Source: JAWVYT01 sp046483065 (GTDB taxonomy: Bacteria > Gemmatimonadota > Gemmatimonadetes > Longimicrobiales > RSA9). From it: DNA of 64,000 bases. Shown in pieces: positions 18,494 to 26,950 of the stretch. Under the pieces are notes generated by a model, which saw only the letters and a program-made list of their open reading frames with translations, did no database searches and was not told the origin of the DNA. Where the stretch lies: positions 1-64,000 of the forward strand of contig JAWODW010000052.1 of the NCBI GenBank assembly GCA_046483065.1. The letters are read 5' to 3'. Numbering within the stretch: the stretch's first letter is position 1; every line of letters starts with the position of its first letter. A program made the position numbers and the translations under genes.

Positions 18494-19557
18494 GTCGTCT
18501 CCGGTGTGAGTACGTCGCCGAAGCCGGTCGGATGGCCCCGCTGCGTCACCAGCGCGCACCGGCGCGGGTCGGCCGGCGGCCGTACGGCAGGCGCGTCGGG
18601 GCGGAACGAGGCCCGGGCCAGGGCGTCCAGGATCCGCTCCAGCTGCGGGCGTCCGGGTCCCGGCCGGATTTCCACATCCGAGGTGACCAGCCCGACCCGA
18701 TCGCCCCGCGCCACGGCCCGGTCCGCCAGCGTGGCGGCCATCTCCACGGCCGCCTCCGCCCGGTCGCCCGGCGGTCCGCCCAGGTCGAGGCAGATCCAGG
18801 TGGACGGGGCGGTGTCCTGCTCGTACTCCCGGACCAGGGGCTCGCCCAGGCGGGCGGAGGATCGCCAGTGGACGTCCCGGGGGTCGTCGCCCGGCCGGTA
18901 CTCCCGTAGCCCCCGGAACTCGCCCCGGGCGCCGGCGTTGCCGCCGCCGAGGGCGGCGCGGCCCCGCCGTCCGGCGGCACCGGCCAGCGCCTCCCGGACC
19001 TTCCGGTCGCGGCGAGGCCAGACCACCACGTCGCCGCTGACCCGGACGGTCCGCTCCTTGACAAAGAGCCCGAACGGGAAGGAGGTGGCCACCCGGACCT
19101 GCTTCAGGGGGACCACGCCCCGGTGCGGGAACGTGCGATCGGTCCGGACCACTACGGCGTGCCCGGGGCGGACCATCGGGGTGAACGCGCCGGTCCCCAC
19201 CAGCGGCATCAGCTCCACCGCGTAGGCGGGGGTACGCCGGTTTCGGTTCCGGATCTCGTACCCCACGCGGCCCGGCGAGCCCGCGGTCACGGCCCGGGGC
19301 GGGAGGGCCCGGACCTCCACGCCCCAGATCACCTGCTCGGAGAGCCACCCGCTGACGGCGATGAACCCCATCATGGCGCCCACCAGCAGGTAAAGGAGGT
19401 TGCTGCCGGTGTTGATGGCGGCCAGCCCGATGCCCACGGCGCCCGCGGCGAACAGGCCGCCACCACGGGTGACCCGGAGCCGGACGGGGAACCGCAGGCG
19501 CCGCAGCCACCGCAGGAGCGCCCGAGCCGCGGCTCTAAAGCGGAGCCTCGACCTCAT
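18490..19557 (-). CDS. DUF58 domain protein
   Basis: About 355 residues. Two membrane helices near the N-terminus (residues about 25-65) precede a beta-rich region and the DUF58 signature with REYRPGDDPRDVHWRSSARL. A vWA-like end carries WICLDLGGPPGD. The start ATG lies inside the last codons of the MoxR gene (23-bp overlap). Such proteins act with MoxR-type ATPases, probably in envelope protein maturation or metal insertion. That role is inferred from family context, not from this sequence. Confidence 0.9.
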   Translation of the reverse strand: MRSRLRFRAAARALLRWLRRLRFPVRLRVTRGGGLFAAGAVGIGLAAINTGSNLLYLLVGAMMGFIAVSGWLSEQVIWGVEVRALPPRAVTAGSPGRVGYEIRNRNRRTPAYAVELMPLVGTGAFTPMVRPGHAVVVRTDRTFPHRGVVPLKQVRVATSFPFGLFVKERTVRVSGDVVVWPRRDRKVREALAGAAGRRGRAALGGGNAGARGEFRGLREYRPGDDPRDVHWRSSARLGEPLVREYEQDTAPSTWICLDLGGPPGDRAEAAVEMAATLADRAVARGDRVGLVTSDVEIRPGPGRPQLERILDALARASFRPDAPAVRPPADPRRCALVTQRGHPTGFGDVLTPETT

Positions 19558-20533
19558 CCAGGATGTCCTCGAGGATGACCCGGACCTCCTCGTACGCGTC
19601 GCCGGCGCCGGCCCCACCGACGGGGACGATCCGATGCGCCAGGCACGGCTCCACCAGTCGTCGGACATCGTCGGGAGCCAGGTAGTCGCGGCCGTCCACC
19701 AGCGCGTAGGCCCGGGCGGCCCGGAGCAGCCCGATGGCGCCCCGGGGACTCACGCCCAGTCGGACCCGCTCGTCCTCCCGGGTGGCCCGGACCACGGCCA
19801 TGGCGTAATCCACCAGATCCGGATCGGTCCGTACCTCGGGTATCCGCGCCTGGAGCGCCATGACCTCGTCCGGGTCGAGGATCGGCTCCAGCGCGTCCAT
19901 CGGGTCGGCCGGCGACGCCGACTCCTGCAGGATCCGCCGCTCCCAGTCCTCGTCGGGGTACCCGATGGTCAGCCGCATGAGGAACCGGTCGAGCTGGCTC
20001 TCGGGCAGCGGGTACGTGCCGTGATGCTCCAGTGGGTTCTGGGTGGCCAGGACGATGAACGGCTGGGGCAGCTCGTAGGTCCGGTCATCGATGGTGACCC
20101 CGCCCTCCTGCATGGCCTCCAGCAGTCCGCTCTGCGTCCGCGGCGGCGCCCGGTTGATCTCGTCCGCCAGGACGATGTTCGTGAAGATCGGGCCCGGGCG
20201 CGTCTCGAACTGCCGCGTCTCCGGGTTGAAGATCGAGACGCCCAGCACGTCCGACGGCAGCAGGTCGCTGGTGAACTGGATACGCCGGAACCCCAGACCC
20301 GTGGCCGCCGCCAGCGCACGGGCCAGCGTGGTCTTCCCGACACCCGGTACGTCCTCGAACAGGATATGGCCGTGGGCCAGCAGCGCCGCCGTGGCCAGTC
20401 GTACCACCTCCCGGTGGCCGTGGAAGACCGTCTCCACCGCGTCCACCAGTCCGTCCAGCCGGGGGGCGCCCGCTTCGGGGGCCTCCGCCGCCATTCGCTC
20501 CGCTGCCTCCGCCATTGCGCGCCCTTCGAACAT
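19535..20533 (-). CDS. MoxR-family AAA+ ATPase
   Basis: About 332 residues. Walker A DVPGVGKTTLA, Walker B LADEINRAPPRTQSGLLEAM and the MoxR-typical LATQNPLEHHGTYPLPESQL with sensor region are all present. A C-terminal lid domain contains GVSPRGAIGLLRAARAYAL. It is a chaperone-like ATPase that works with the DUF58 and transglutaminase partners encoded downstream. Start is uncertain: ATG 20533 has GAGAAG before it; ATG 20515 has AAGGG at better spacing. Divergent from the FakA-like gene. Confidence 0.93.
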   Translation of the reverse strand: MFEGRAMAEAAERMAAEAPEAGAPRLDGLVDAVETVFHGHREVVRLATAALLAHGHILFEDVPGVGKTTLARALAAATGLGFRRIQFTSDLLPSDVLGVSIFNPETRQFETRPGPIFTNIVLADEINRAPPRTQSGLLEAMQEGGVTIDDRTYELPQPFIVLATQNPLEHHGTYPLPESQLDRFLMRLTIGYPDEDWERRILQESASPADPMDALEPILDPDEVMALQARIPEVRTDPDLVDYAMAVVRATREDERVRLGVSPRGAIGLLRAARAYALVDGRDYLAPDDVRRLVEPCLAHRIVPVGGAGAGDAYEEVRVILEDILDEVEAPL

Positions 20534-20647
20534 GATTATTCTTCTCGTGGCCGTGCGTTCATTCAACCCCTGCGAGCGACGCATGTTTCCCGGCGCTCCG
20601 TACCCCGGGCTTGGACGGGGCGCCCCCACCCCCTAACTTCAGGCCTC

Positions 20648-22447
20648 ATGAAGATCCGCTACCTCGATGGCCGCCGGTTCCGCCAGGCCCTGATCGCGGC
20701 GTGCGAGCACGCACGGCACGCCAAGGGGGAGCTCAACCGGATCAACGTGTTCCCTGTGCCCGACGGGGACACGGGCACGAACCTGGCCCTCACCGTGAGC
20801 ACCGTGGCCGAAGAGCTTCGACGGAATGCGGAGGGGGATGTGAGTGCGGTGGCCCGGACCGCGGCCGACGCCGGTGTCCTCGGCGCCCGGGGCAACTGCG
20901 GCATGATCCTCTCCCATTGGCTCATCGGCCTCGCCGAGGCCCTCAAGGATCGGAGTCACGTGGGTGTGGAAGAGCTGAAGGCGGCGCTCCGCAACGCCAC
21001 CGACCACCTCTACGCCTCCATGGAGAAACCCGTCGAAGGGACCATGCTCACGGTGATGCGGGAGACGGCCGAGGAGGCCGAGGCGTGCGAGAGCACGGAT
21101 CTGGCCGATTTCCTGCAGCGGATTCTCGGACGCGCCCGCGACGCCCTGGCCCGCACCCCCGACCTCCTCCCCGCCCTGAAGAAGGCGGGTGTCGTGGATG
21201 CCGGGGCCAAGGGGTTCGTCGAGTGGCTCGAGGGGATCCACGCCCTCATCGAAGGGAACCCCATCGTCGCCCTGGACGAGCGGCCCGACTACACCGACGC
21301 CGAGCCCGTGGCCAGCGCCGAGTTCCCCTCCGATGACGGCGGGTTCCGCTTCTGCACCGAGGCCCTCGTCCGGGGCGACGCGCTCCCCGACGAGCCAGTG
21401 ATCCGTGCCGCCCTGCGGGACTTCGGCGACTCGCTCATCGTGATTCGCAGCGGCACCCTCCTCAAGGTCCACGTCCACACCGACACCCCGGACGACGTCT
21501 TCGACTACCTCCGCGGCGTGGGGCGCCTCGAGTCCCACAAGGCCGAGGACATGGAGGCCCAGCACGATGCCCTCGAGCGCTCCGCGACCGGCGTGGCCCG
21601 CAGGCCCGTGGCCATCGTCACCGACAGCGCCTGCGACCTCCCGGAGACCGTCATACGCGCCCACGGCATCCACGTGGTCCCCCTCTCCCTGGTCTACGAC
21701 GAGGAAGTCCTCCGGGACGGCATCGACATCGACGCCGACACCTTCGTCGAGGGGCTGCGCCGGGGCGAGCACCCCACCACGTCACAGCCACCCCCCGCGG
21801 CCTTTTACGACGCCTTCCAGAAGGCCGACGACGACGGCGAGGCCGTCGTGGGCGTTATCCTGGCCGCCGCCCTCTCGGGCACCTTCGGCAGCGCCCAGGC
21901 GGCCGCCAGGCGCGCGGACGACGTCGCCGTCCACCTGATGGACTCACGGGGGATCTCCGTGCTGGAGGGGCTCCTGGTCATGAAGGCCGCCGAGCTGGCG
22001 GAGCTGGGGTGGCAGCCCCGGCAGATCGTCGACGAGCTGAACCGGGTCCGGGACCAGTCCAGCGTCTTCTTCACCGTGGACACCTTCGATCGTCTCATCG
22101 CGTCGGGCCGCATGGGCCGGGGCCGTGCGTGGCTCGGCAGCCTCCTGGATATCAAGCCGATCCTGGGCGTGGACCCGTCGGGAGCGGCTAAACCAGTCTC
22201 GAAGGTGAGAGGCTACAACGCATTGGTGCCCAAGGTCCTGGAGCTGGTGGCCGACCGGATCGGAGAGGCCGAGAAGTTCCGCTTCGGCGTGGTGCACGTG
22301 GATGCGCCGGACATCGCCGAGGAGATCCGCACGGCGCTACTGGAGCGGTTCGGGGAGCGGGATGTGCTCGTGTCACCGGCCACGCCGGTGATCGCCACGC
22401 ACATCGGGCGGAAGGCGTGGGGGCTGGCGTATATGGTGGAGGATTAG
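20648..22447 (+). CDS. DAK2-DegV fusion protein (FakA-FakB-like)
   Basis: 599 residues. Residues 1-200 are a DAK2/DhaL kinase domain with metal-binding NVFPVPDGDTGTN and GARGNCGMILSHWLIG. A FakA-type middle domain follows (about 225-315) with RFCTEALV and LLKVHVHTDTP. From about 320 to the end it is a DegV/FakB fatty-acid-binding domain with VTDSACDLPE, TTSQPPPAAFYDAF and AALSGTFGSAQAA. In Firmicutes FakA and FakB are separate and phosphorylate fatty acids; here kinase and lipid-binding partner appear fused. The C-terminal FakA domain is missing, replaced by DegV. Monocistronic. Confidence 0.88.
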   Translation: MKIRYLDGRRFRQALIAACEHARHAKGELNRINVFPVPDGDTGTNLALTVSTVAEELRRNAEGDVSAVARTAADAGVLGARGNCGMILSHWLIGLAEALKDRSHVGVEELKAALRNATDHLYASMEKPVEGTMLTVMRETAEEAEACESTDLADFLQRILGRARDALARTPDLLPALKKAGVVDAGAKGFVEWLEGIHALIEGNPIVALDERPDYTDAEPVASAEFPSDDGGFRFCTEALVRGDALPDEPVIRAALRDFGDSLIVIRSGTLLKVHVHTDTPDDVFDYLRGVGRLESHKAEDMEAQHDALERSATGVARRPVAIVTDSACDLPETVIRAHGIHVVPLSLVYDEEVLRDGIDIDADTFVEGLRRGEHPTTSQPPPAAFYDAFQKADDDGEAVVGVILAAALSGTFGSAQAAARRADDVAVHLMDSRGISVLEGLLVMKAAELAELGWQPRQIVDELNRVRDQSSVFFTVDTFDRLIASGRMGRGRAWLGSLLDIKPILGVDPSGAAKPVSKVRGYNALVPKVLELVADRIGEAEKFRFGVVHVDAPDIAEEIRTALLERFGERDVLVSPATPVIATHIGRKAWGLAYMVED

Positions 22448-22469
22448 GGCGCCGCGGAGCGGCGCAAGA

Positions 22470-22489
22470 GGCGGGGCGTTCGCCCCGCC
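22470..22489. terminator. Hairpin after the DAK2-DegV gene
   Basis: GGCGGGGC-GTTC-GCCCCGCC is a perfect 8-bp stem with a tetraloop, 22 bp after the stop codon. There is no T-tract. It lies between converging genes and may serve both. Confidence 0.5.
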
Positions 22490-22506
22490 ACAGGCTCACT
22501 TCGTTC

Positions 22507-22535
22507 GCAACAGGCCGGCGCAGCCGGCCTGTTGC
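22507..22535. terminator. Second, longer hairpin between converging genes
   Basis: Perfect 13-bp stem with a GCA loop (arm GCAACAGGCCGGC and its complement). It is downstream of both the DAK2-DegV and RidA genes and probably works as a bidirectional terminator or transcript-end stabiliser. No T-tract follows. Confidence 0.5.
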
Positions 22536-22585
22536 GGGGGCGTCGCGACCTAGTGGCCTTATCTACCCCCGGAGGCGCCCCCGCC

Positions 22586-22969
22586 CTACCCTGCGTACGC
22601 GATGGCGTCGATCTCCACCTTCACGTTCTTGGGCAGCGTCCGGACGGCCACAGTGGACCGTGCGGGGCGGTGGCTGTCGAAGTACTCACCGTAGACCTCG
22701 TTCATGGCGGCGAAATCGTCCATTTCGGCGAGGTAGACGGTGGTCTTGAGGACGGAGCCGAGGGCGGTGCCGGACTCCTCGAGGATAGCCGAGAGGTTCT
22801 CCATAACCTGCTCGGTCTGGGTGGCCACGTCCTGGCCGACGATCTCCATGGTATCGGGGTCGAGGGCGATCTGTCCGGCGGTGAAGACCAGGTCTCCGAG
22901 CTTCATGGCTTGACTGTACGGGCCGATGGCTTCGGGTGCGGTCTCGGTATGGATACGAACGGGGTCCAT
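22586..22969 (-). CDS. ridA: RidA-family enamine/imine deaminase
   Basis: 127 residues, the family length. It hydrolyses reactive enamine intermediates such as 2-aminoacrylate released by PLP enzymes. The active-site arginine is in HRPARSTVAV, and the family motifs AIGPYSQAM and FTAGQIALDP are intact. GAGGAG precedes the ATG. It is 15 bp downstream of the heptose kinase gene and likely in the same transcript, though no functional link is obvious. Confidence 0.94.
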   Translation of the reverse strand: MDPVRIHTETAPEAIGPYSQAMKLGDLVFTAGQIALDPDTMEIVGQDVATQTEQVMENLSAILEESGTALGSVLKTTVYLAEMDDFAAMNEVYGEYFDSHRPARSTVAVRTLPKNVKVEIDAIAYAG

Positions 22970-22984
22970 GTCTGCTCCTCGGGG

Positions 22985-23986
22985 TTATTCAGCGGAGGCG
23001 GTGCCGTCGTGGCGCCGCACACTGTCGATGATCTCTTCGGGGCTCACGGTGACCACGCCGGCCTTGCCGACCTCGGCGCCGGCGGCGTGGGTGGCCAGCA
23101 CGGCGGCCTCGTCCACGGCGCCGGAAGCGGCGAGGGTCGCCGCCATGACGGCGGTTACCGTGTCGCCGGCCCCGGACACGTCGTAGACGGCCCGGGCCAC
23201 GGCCGGCACGTGAAGGAGCTCGCCTGCAGCGGTGGCCAGGGACATTCCCTCCCCGCCACGGGTGACCAGGAGGTTCTCGCACTCCAGGTGCTTCCGGGTC
23301 CGCGCCATCCAGTCGGCGTTGTCGGGTCGGACCTCGGCGCGCAGCGCGGCGGCGAGCTCAGGGTGGTTCGGTTTGAAGACGGTGCACCCGGGGAAGTCGA
23401 AGAAGTGCCGGGCCTTGGGGTCGACAACGATGGGCAGGTCGCGCCGCCGGGCGATGTCCAGCGCCACGTCGATCACGCCGGGCACGAGGACGCCCTTGTT
23501 GTAGTCCTCGAGGATGATGGCGTCGGCCCCGTCCGCGGCGGCCTCCACCCGCTTCTCCAGCTCCTCTATCCGCTCGGTCAGGTCGCGGGTGTCCTCGCGG
23601 TCGTAGCGGGCCACCTGCTGGTGCCCCACCAGGACCCGCGTCTTGACCGTGGTGGGGCGGTCACCCAGGGTGACGACGTCTTCCACCGCGATGCCCACAT
23701 CACGCGCCACGTCACGGAACACGCCACCCGCCCAGTCCTCGCCCACCACACCGATCAGCGCCGCGTTCACGCCCAGCGCCGCCAGGTTCGCCGCCACGTT
23801 CGCCGCACCGCCCAGGGCGTGCCACTCGTCCTTCACGTGCACGACGGGGACCGGGGCCTCGGGGGAGATCCGGGACGCACCACCCCTCAGGTAGACATCC
23901 AGCATGAGGTCGCCCACCACCAGGATCCGACTCCCGGCCATACGGTCCAGGAGCTCGCGGGCGCGAGCGGCGTCGACGCGGTCCAT
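22985..23986 (-). CDS. rfaE1: D-glycero-beta-D-manno-heptose-7-phosphate kinase
   Basis: 333 residues, a PfkB-family sugar kinase matching the kinase half of HldE. It phosphorylates heptose 7-phosphate in ADP-heptose synthesis for LPS inner core. Diagnostic parts: VVGDLMLDVYLRGGASRISPE at the start, LGGAANVAANLAALG, LEDYNKGVL and the catalytic-base loop DVSGAGDTV. The nucleotidyltransferase half of HldE is absent, so a separate rfaE2 must exist elsewhere if the pathway is complete. Evidence for an LPS-bearing outer membrane. Confidence 0.9.
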   Translation of the reverse strand: MDRVDAARARELLDRMAGSRILVVGDLMLDVYLRGGASRISPEAPVPVVHVKDEWHALGGAANVAANLAALGVNAALIGVVGEDWAGGVFRDVARDVGIAVEDVVTLGDRPTTVKTRVLVGHQQVARYDREDTRDLTERIEELEKRVEAAADGADAIILEDYNKGVLVPGVIDVALDIARRRDLPIVVDPKARHFFDFPGCTVFKPNHPELAAALRAEVRPDNADWMARTRKHLECENLLVTRGGEGMSLATAAGELLHVPAVARAVYDVSGAGDTVTAVMAATLAASGAVDEAAVLATHAAGAEVGKAGVVTVSPEEIIDSVRRHDGTASAE

Positions 23987-24100
23987 GTGCGCTGCCGGAA
24001 AACGGTGAACGGTGCGTGGGCTGTGAGGCGCGGAAAGTACCGTCCCCGCCTGGGGGTGTAAAGCCGCACCGGGCGAGGACAGGAGCCGGGGCCTGCCCTC

Positions 24101-24871
24101 TTAGTCGAGGGCGTCCATGAACCGGCCCAGCGTCCGGGAAAGGAGCTCCTGGAGTTCCTCCAGGTCCAGCTCCTTCGGATCGGCCCACGTGAACGCCCGA
24201 AGCGCCGCCGCACGCCCCTCCGAAGTCGGGAACTGCTTCATCTCCAGCACGCCCCGGATCAACGGCCACGTCAGCGACGTCTCTGTCTCCGTGCGCCGGA
24301 GGACCTCGCCGTCGAGGACGGCGTCTTCCTCCAACTCCAGGCGCACCGGCTCACCCTCCGCCGGCATGGCGCCGGCCGCCCCGAGCCACTTCTGCAGTCC
24401 CTCCGCCGTCCGCTGTAGAGCCACGATCTCCCCGGGGGGCGCGTCCACCTTCCCCAGCACCAGCACCGACCGCACCTCCCCGCCGTAGTAGACCTCGACG
24501 TACACCTTCAGCAGCCCCAGCGCCATCGTCCATCCCGAAAGCACCGCGTCCGCGTCGGTATCGAACCCGGACTCCACCACCCGCACACGAGTCCCGCCGT
24601 TCTCCGGCGTAAGCTCTACCTCCGTCCTCCGCACACCTTCGTCCGCCTCCCGGAGGACGAAGCGCCGCCCGGGCTCCAGCTCCACCACGTCGTATTCGAT
24701 CTCCAGGCCCATCTGTCCCCAGATCCAGGTGACCTGGTCTGTCTGCCCGATCCGGCCCAGAGCGTCATCCACGTACCAGCCCGTCAGTCGATCCGGGTCC
24801 GCCCACGCCTCCCACACCGCCTCCGTGGGTGCCTGGATCTCGACCTCGGCCTCAATCCTCTCTTCGCTCAC
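24101..24871 (-). CDS. SRPBCC (AHSA1-like) domain protein
   Basis: About 256 residues. The N-terminal 145 residues have the AHSA1/SRPBCC pattern: APTEAVWEAWADPDRLTGW, then ELEPGRRFVLREA, then NGGTRVRVVESGF. The rest looks like a second, diverged helix-grip domain. Role unknown; such proteins bind hydrophobic ligands or assist folding. Start chosen at GTG 24871 with AGAGGGG upstream; a GTG seven codons earlier is possible. It overlaps the end of the ArsR-type regulator gene by 20 bases, the usual regulator-SRPBCC pairing. Confidence 0.85.
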   Translation of the reverse strand: MSEERIEAEVEIQAPTEAVWEAWADPDRLTGWYVDDALGRIGQTDQVTWIWGQMGLEIEYDVVELEPGRRFVLREADEGVRRTEVELTPENGGTRVRVVESGFDTDADAVLSGWTMALGLLKVYVEVYYGGEVRSVLVLGKVDAPPGEIVALQRTAEGLQKWLGAAGAMPAEGEPVRLELEEDAVLDGEVLRRTETETSLTWPLIRGVLEMKQFPTSEGRAAALRAFTWADPKELDLEELQELLSRTLGRFMDALD

Positions 24872-25523
24872 TGCTATCCCCTCTCTCTTCACTGGATTCC
24901 GTTTTCCCTTCCTCCCCCTCCCCCGGGATCGGGTAACACCCCAGCAGCAGGCGGTACGGCCGACCGGGCCCGGCGGCCCCCGATCCCGTCAGCGCCGGCG
25001 ACGTGTACTTCGACACGATCGCCCCGAACAGCTCACGGACCGAACGAGCGAACAGCGCCCGCTGTTCCGCCGTCTCGAAGCGGAACTCCGCGTCCAGAGT
25101 GAACGTGGGAACCGGTCGGCCGGCGGCCTCCGATTCGCGCATCACCTCTCCAAGCTCCGCCTCCGCACGCGTCTGCAGCGCCAGCAGCCGCGCCGCCGTC
25201 TCCGGATCCGTCTCCAACTCGCCCGGCGACAGCCCACCCAGCACCTCGGACGCGAGAACGTAGCTCTCCGCCGTGGCGGCGTACACCTTCTCCACAACGT
25301 TGCCTGCACGGCGCTCTTCCGCCAGACGCAGGAACCCGTGCTCCACCAGCCGCTGCACGTGGTAGTTGATCTTCTGCGGCTTCTGCCCCAGTCGGCGGGC
25401 CAGCTCCGCCGCCGAGCCCGGCTCCCTCGCCGCCTCCATGATCTGCAGCCGCAGCGGGTGCAGCAGCACCTCGGCCCGGTCCCGGTCCCCCACGACCTCG
25501 ATCCCCTGTGTGATGGCGTTCAT
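24852..25523 (-). CDS. ArsR-type winged-helix regulator
   Basis: About 223 residues. The N-terminal third is a winged helix: VLLHPLRLQIMEAAREPGSA, AELARRLGQKPQKINYHVQR, then a wing with Glu/Arg. No cysteine metal site is visible, so it is probably not a metal sensor. The C-terminal two thirds may bind a ligand and end in a charged tail. The start is ATG 25523; an ATG six codons upstream lies inside a TTGTA-TG-TACAA palindrome. Overlap with the SRPBCC gene implies one operon. Confidence 0.85.
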   Translation of the reverse strand: MNAITQGIEVVGDRDRAEVLLHPLRLQIMEAAREPGSAAELARRLGQKPQKINYHVQRLVEHGFLRLAEERRAGNVVEKVYAATAESYVLASEVLGGLSPGELETDPETAARLLALQTRAEAELGEVMRESEAAGRPVPTFTLDAEFRFETAEQRALFARSVRELFGAIVSKYTSPALTGSGAAGPGRPYRLLLGCYPIPGEGEEGKTESSEERGDSSERRED

Positions 25524-25533
25524 ACAGGCAGGG

Positions 25534-25545
25534 TTGTACATACAA
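25534..25545 (-). promoter_or_regulatory. Candidate operator palindrome before the ArsR-type gene
   Basis: TTGTA-TG-TACAA on the minus strand, 11 bp upstream of the chosen start. Its position fits autorepression. Only one copy was noticed, and five-base arms could arise by chance, so this is a suggestion. Confidence 0.3.
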
Positions 25546-25731
25546 ACGCACCTGTCAAGATCCCACGGGCGGGCCATCGCCGCCGTGGCGGCCGCGCTGA
25601 ACGATCAAGGCGCAGGGCCCGACGGTGGGGAAAACGGCCCGCTGTATGCCCCCGACTCCGCGGTTCGGCGCTCTGTTCACCTGTCCGGACAGCTTGACGG
25701 TCCGGATGGTCGGCGTTCTGTTTGGGGCCGG

Positions 25732-26472
25732 ATGCGGAGGCTCTACTCATACCTGATCTGGGCGCTCATCGGTCTTCTGGCCGTGCTGTGGCTGCCGATT
25801 CTGACGGTGATCTTCATCGTCACGGCGCCGTTTGATCCCGGGCGTTATGCGGCGGGCCGCTGGTTCCGTCGTTCAGCGGTAGCGGCGGTGAAGCTGATCC
25901 CGGTGTGGGACTTCCGAACGGAGGGTGTGGTCATCGGGGACCCACGCCGTCCGTACGTGGCGGTGGCCAACCACGAGTCGTTTGCGGACATCTTCCTGAT
26001 CAGCCATCTGCCCTGGGAGATGAAGTGGTTGTCGAAGGAAGGGATCTTCCGGATCCCGGTCATGGGGTGGATGATGAGCATGGCCGGTGACATCCGGGTC
26101 CGTCGCGGGGACCGGGACAGCCGTGCCGGGGCGCTGGACGAGATCCACGACCGGCTGGACAAGGGTGTCACGGTGATGATCCTGCCGGAGGGTACCCGGT
26201 CCCCGGATGGCCATCTCCAGCGCTTCCGGAACGGTGCCTTCAAGGTGGCCATCGAGCGCCAGCTTCCGGTCTTACCGATCGCCGTGGCCGGGACGGGTAA
26301 CGCCATGGCGAAGCACTCGGGCGTCTTCAATCCGGCGCGTGCCATCGCCCGTGTCCTGGAGCCGGAGCCCACCGAGGGGCTCACTCTGGCGGATGTGCCG
26401 AAGCTACGGGACCGTGTCCGCGACCGGATCGCCGCCGCCCGGGACGAGCTCCGGGTGCGTCTGGACGGCTGA
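25732..26472 (+). CDS. plsC: 1-acyl-glycerol-3-phosphate acyltransferase (PlsC family)
   Basis: About 246 residues. One or two N-terminal membrane helices (MRRLYSYLIWALIGLL) are followed by the acyltransferase domain. Motif I is NHESFADIFL (His-x4-Asp), then KEGIFRIPVMGWMM, motif III is PEGTRSPDG and motif IV is VLPIAVAGTG. It adds the second acyl chain to form phosphatidic acid at the inner membrane. The start ATG 25732 follows GGGG; in-frame sequence upstream is not protein-like. Confidence 0.93.
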   Translation: MRRLYSYLIWALIGLLAVLWLPILTVIFIVTAPFDPGRYAAGRWFRRSAVAAVKLIPVWDFRTEGVVIGDPRRPYVAVANHESFADIFLISHLPWEMKWLSKEGIFRIPVMGWMMSMAGDIRVRRGDRDSRAGALDEIHDRLDKGVTVMILPEGTRSPDGHLQRFRNGAFKVAIERQLPVLPIAVAGTGNAMAKHSGVFNPARAIARVLEPEPTEGLTLADVPKLRDRVRDRIAAARDELRVRLDG

Positions 26473-26569
26473 CCGGGGCCCCTCGCTTGCCGGGGAGGCC
26501 CCGGGCAGGGTACTTTCGGGTACCGGATGCCCCTGTCCACATCCTCGGACTCCAGCGGAAGAGGACGGT

Positions 26570-26845
26570 ATGGAAGCGGGCCTGCTCGTGTCCCGGAGGG
26601 AGCCACCACAGCGGATGGTCATCGGGGCGCCCGACCGGTCGATCCTGCGGCGTCGCCGCAACCCGTGCAGGCACTTCACCGGCGACGAATCGCCGGCGCC
26701 ACCCTCCTCCCGCCTTCGACCCGGGTGCCGGGGCGCCCTGCTCCGGGCCCGCCGTGAGTGCTGCTGTCCCGGGCTCCGCCAGCGGTACGGGACGTACCAG
26801 CCCATCCGGCTGCGCCGACGCCGGTCGTCGGAGGGCCGGGCCTAA
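26570..26845 (+). CDS. Doubtful small Arg-rich ORF
   Basis: 91 codons starting at an ATG with AGAGGA five bases before it. The product is very rich in Arg, Pro and Cys and matches no family I know. Such composition is also what GC-rich non-coding DNA gives by chance. It is the best candidate in the 478-bp gap between the acyltransferase and the next gene; the rest of that gap shows nothing clear. Confidence 0.2.
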   Translation: MEAGLLVSRREPPQRMVIGAPDRSILRRRRNPCRHFTGDESPAPPSSRLRPGCRGALLRARRECCCPGLRQRYGTYQPIRLRRRRSSEGRA

Positions 26846-26950
26846 GACCGAACGCGGTCGGACCGGGTCCGAGGCCCGCTTCCCTGACCGAGGCGGACGG
26901 ATCGACCGGGGCTGACCCCGGGCAGCCGCCCCTCTGATGTCCGCTCGAAG

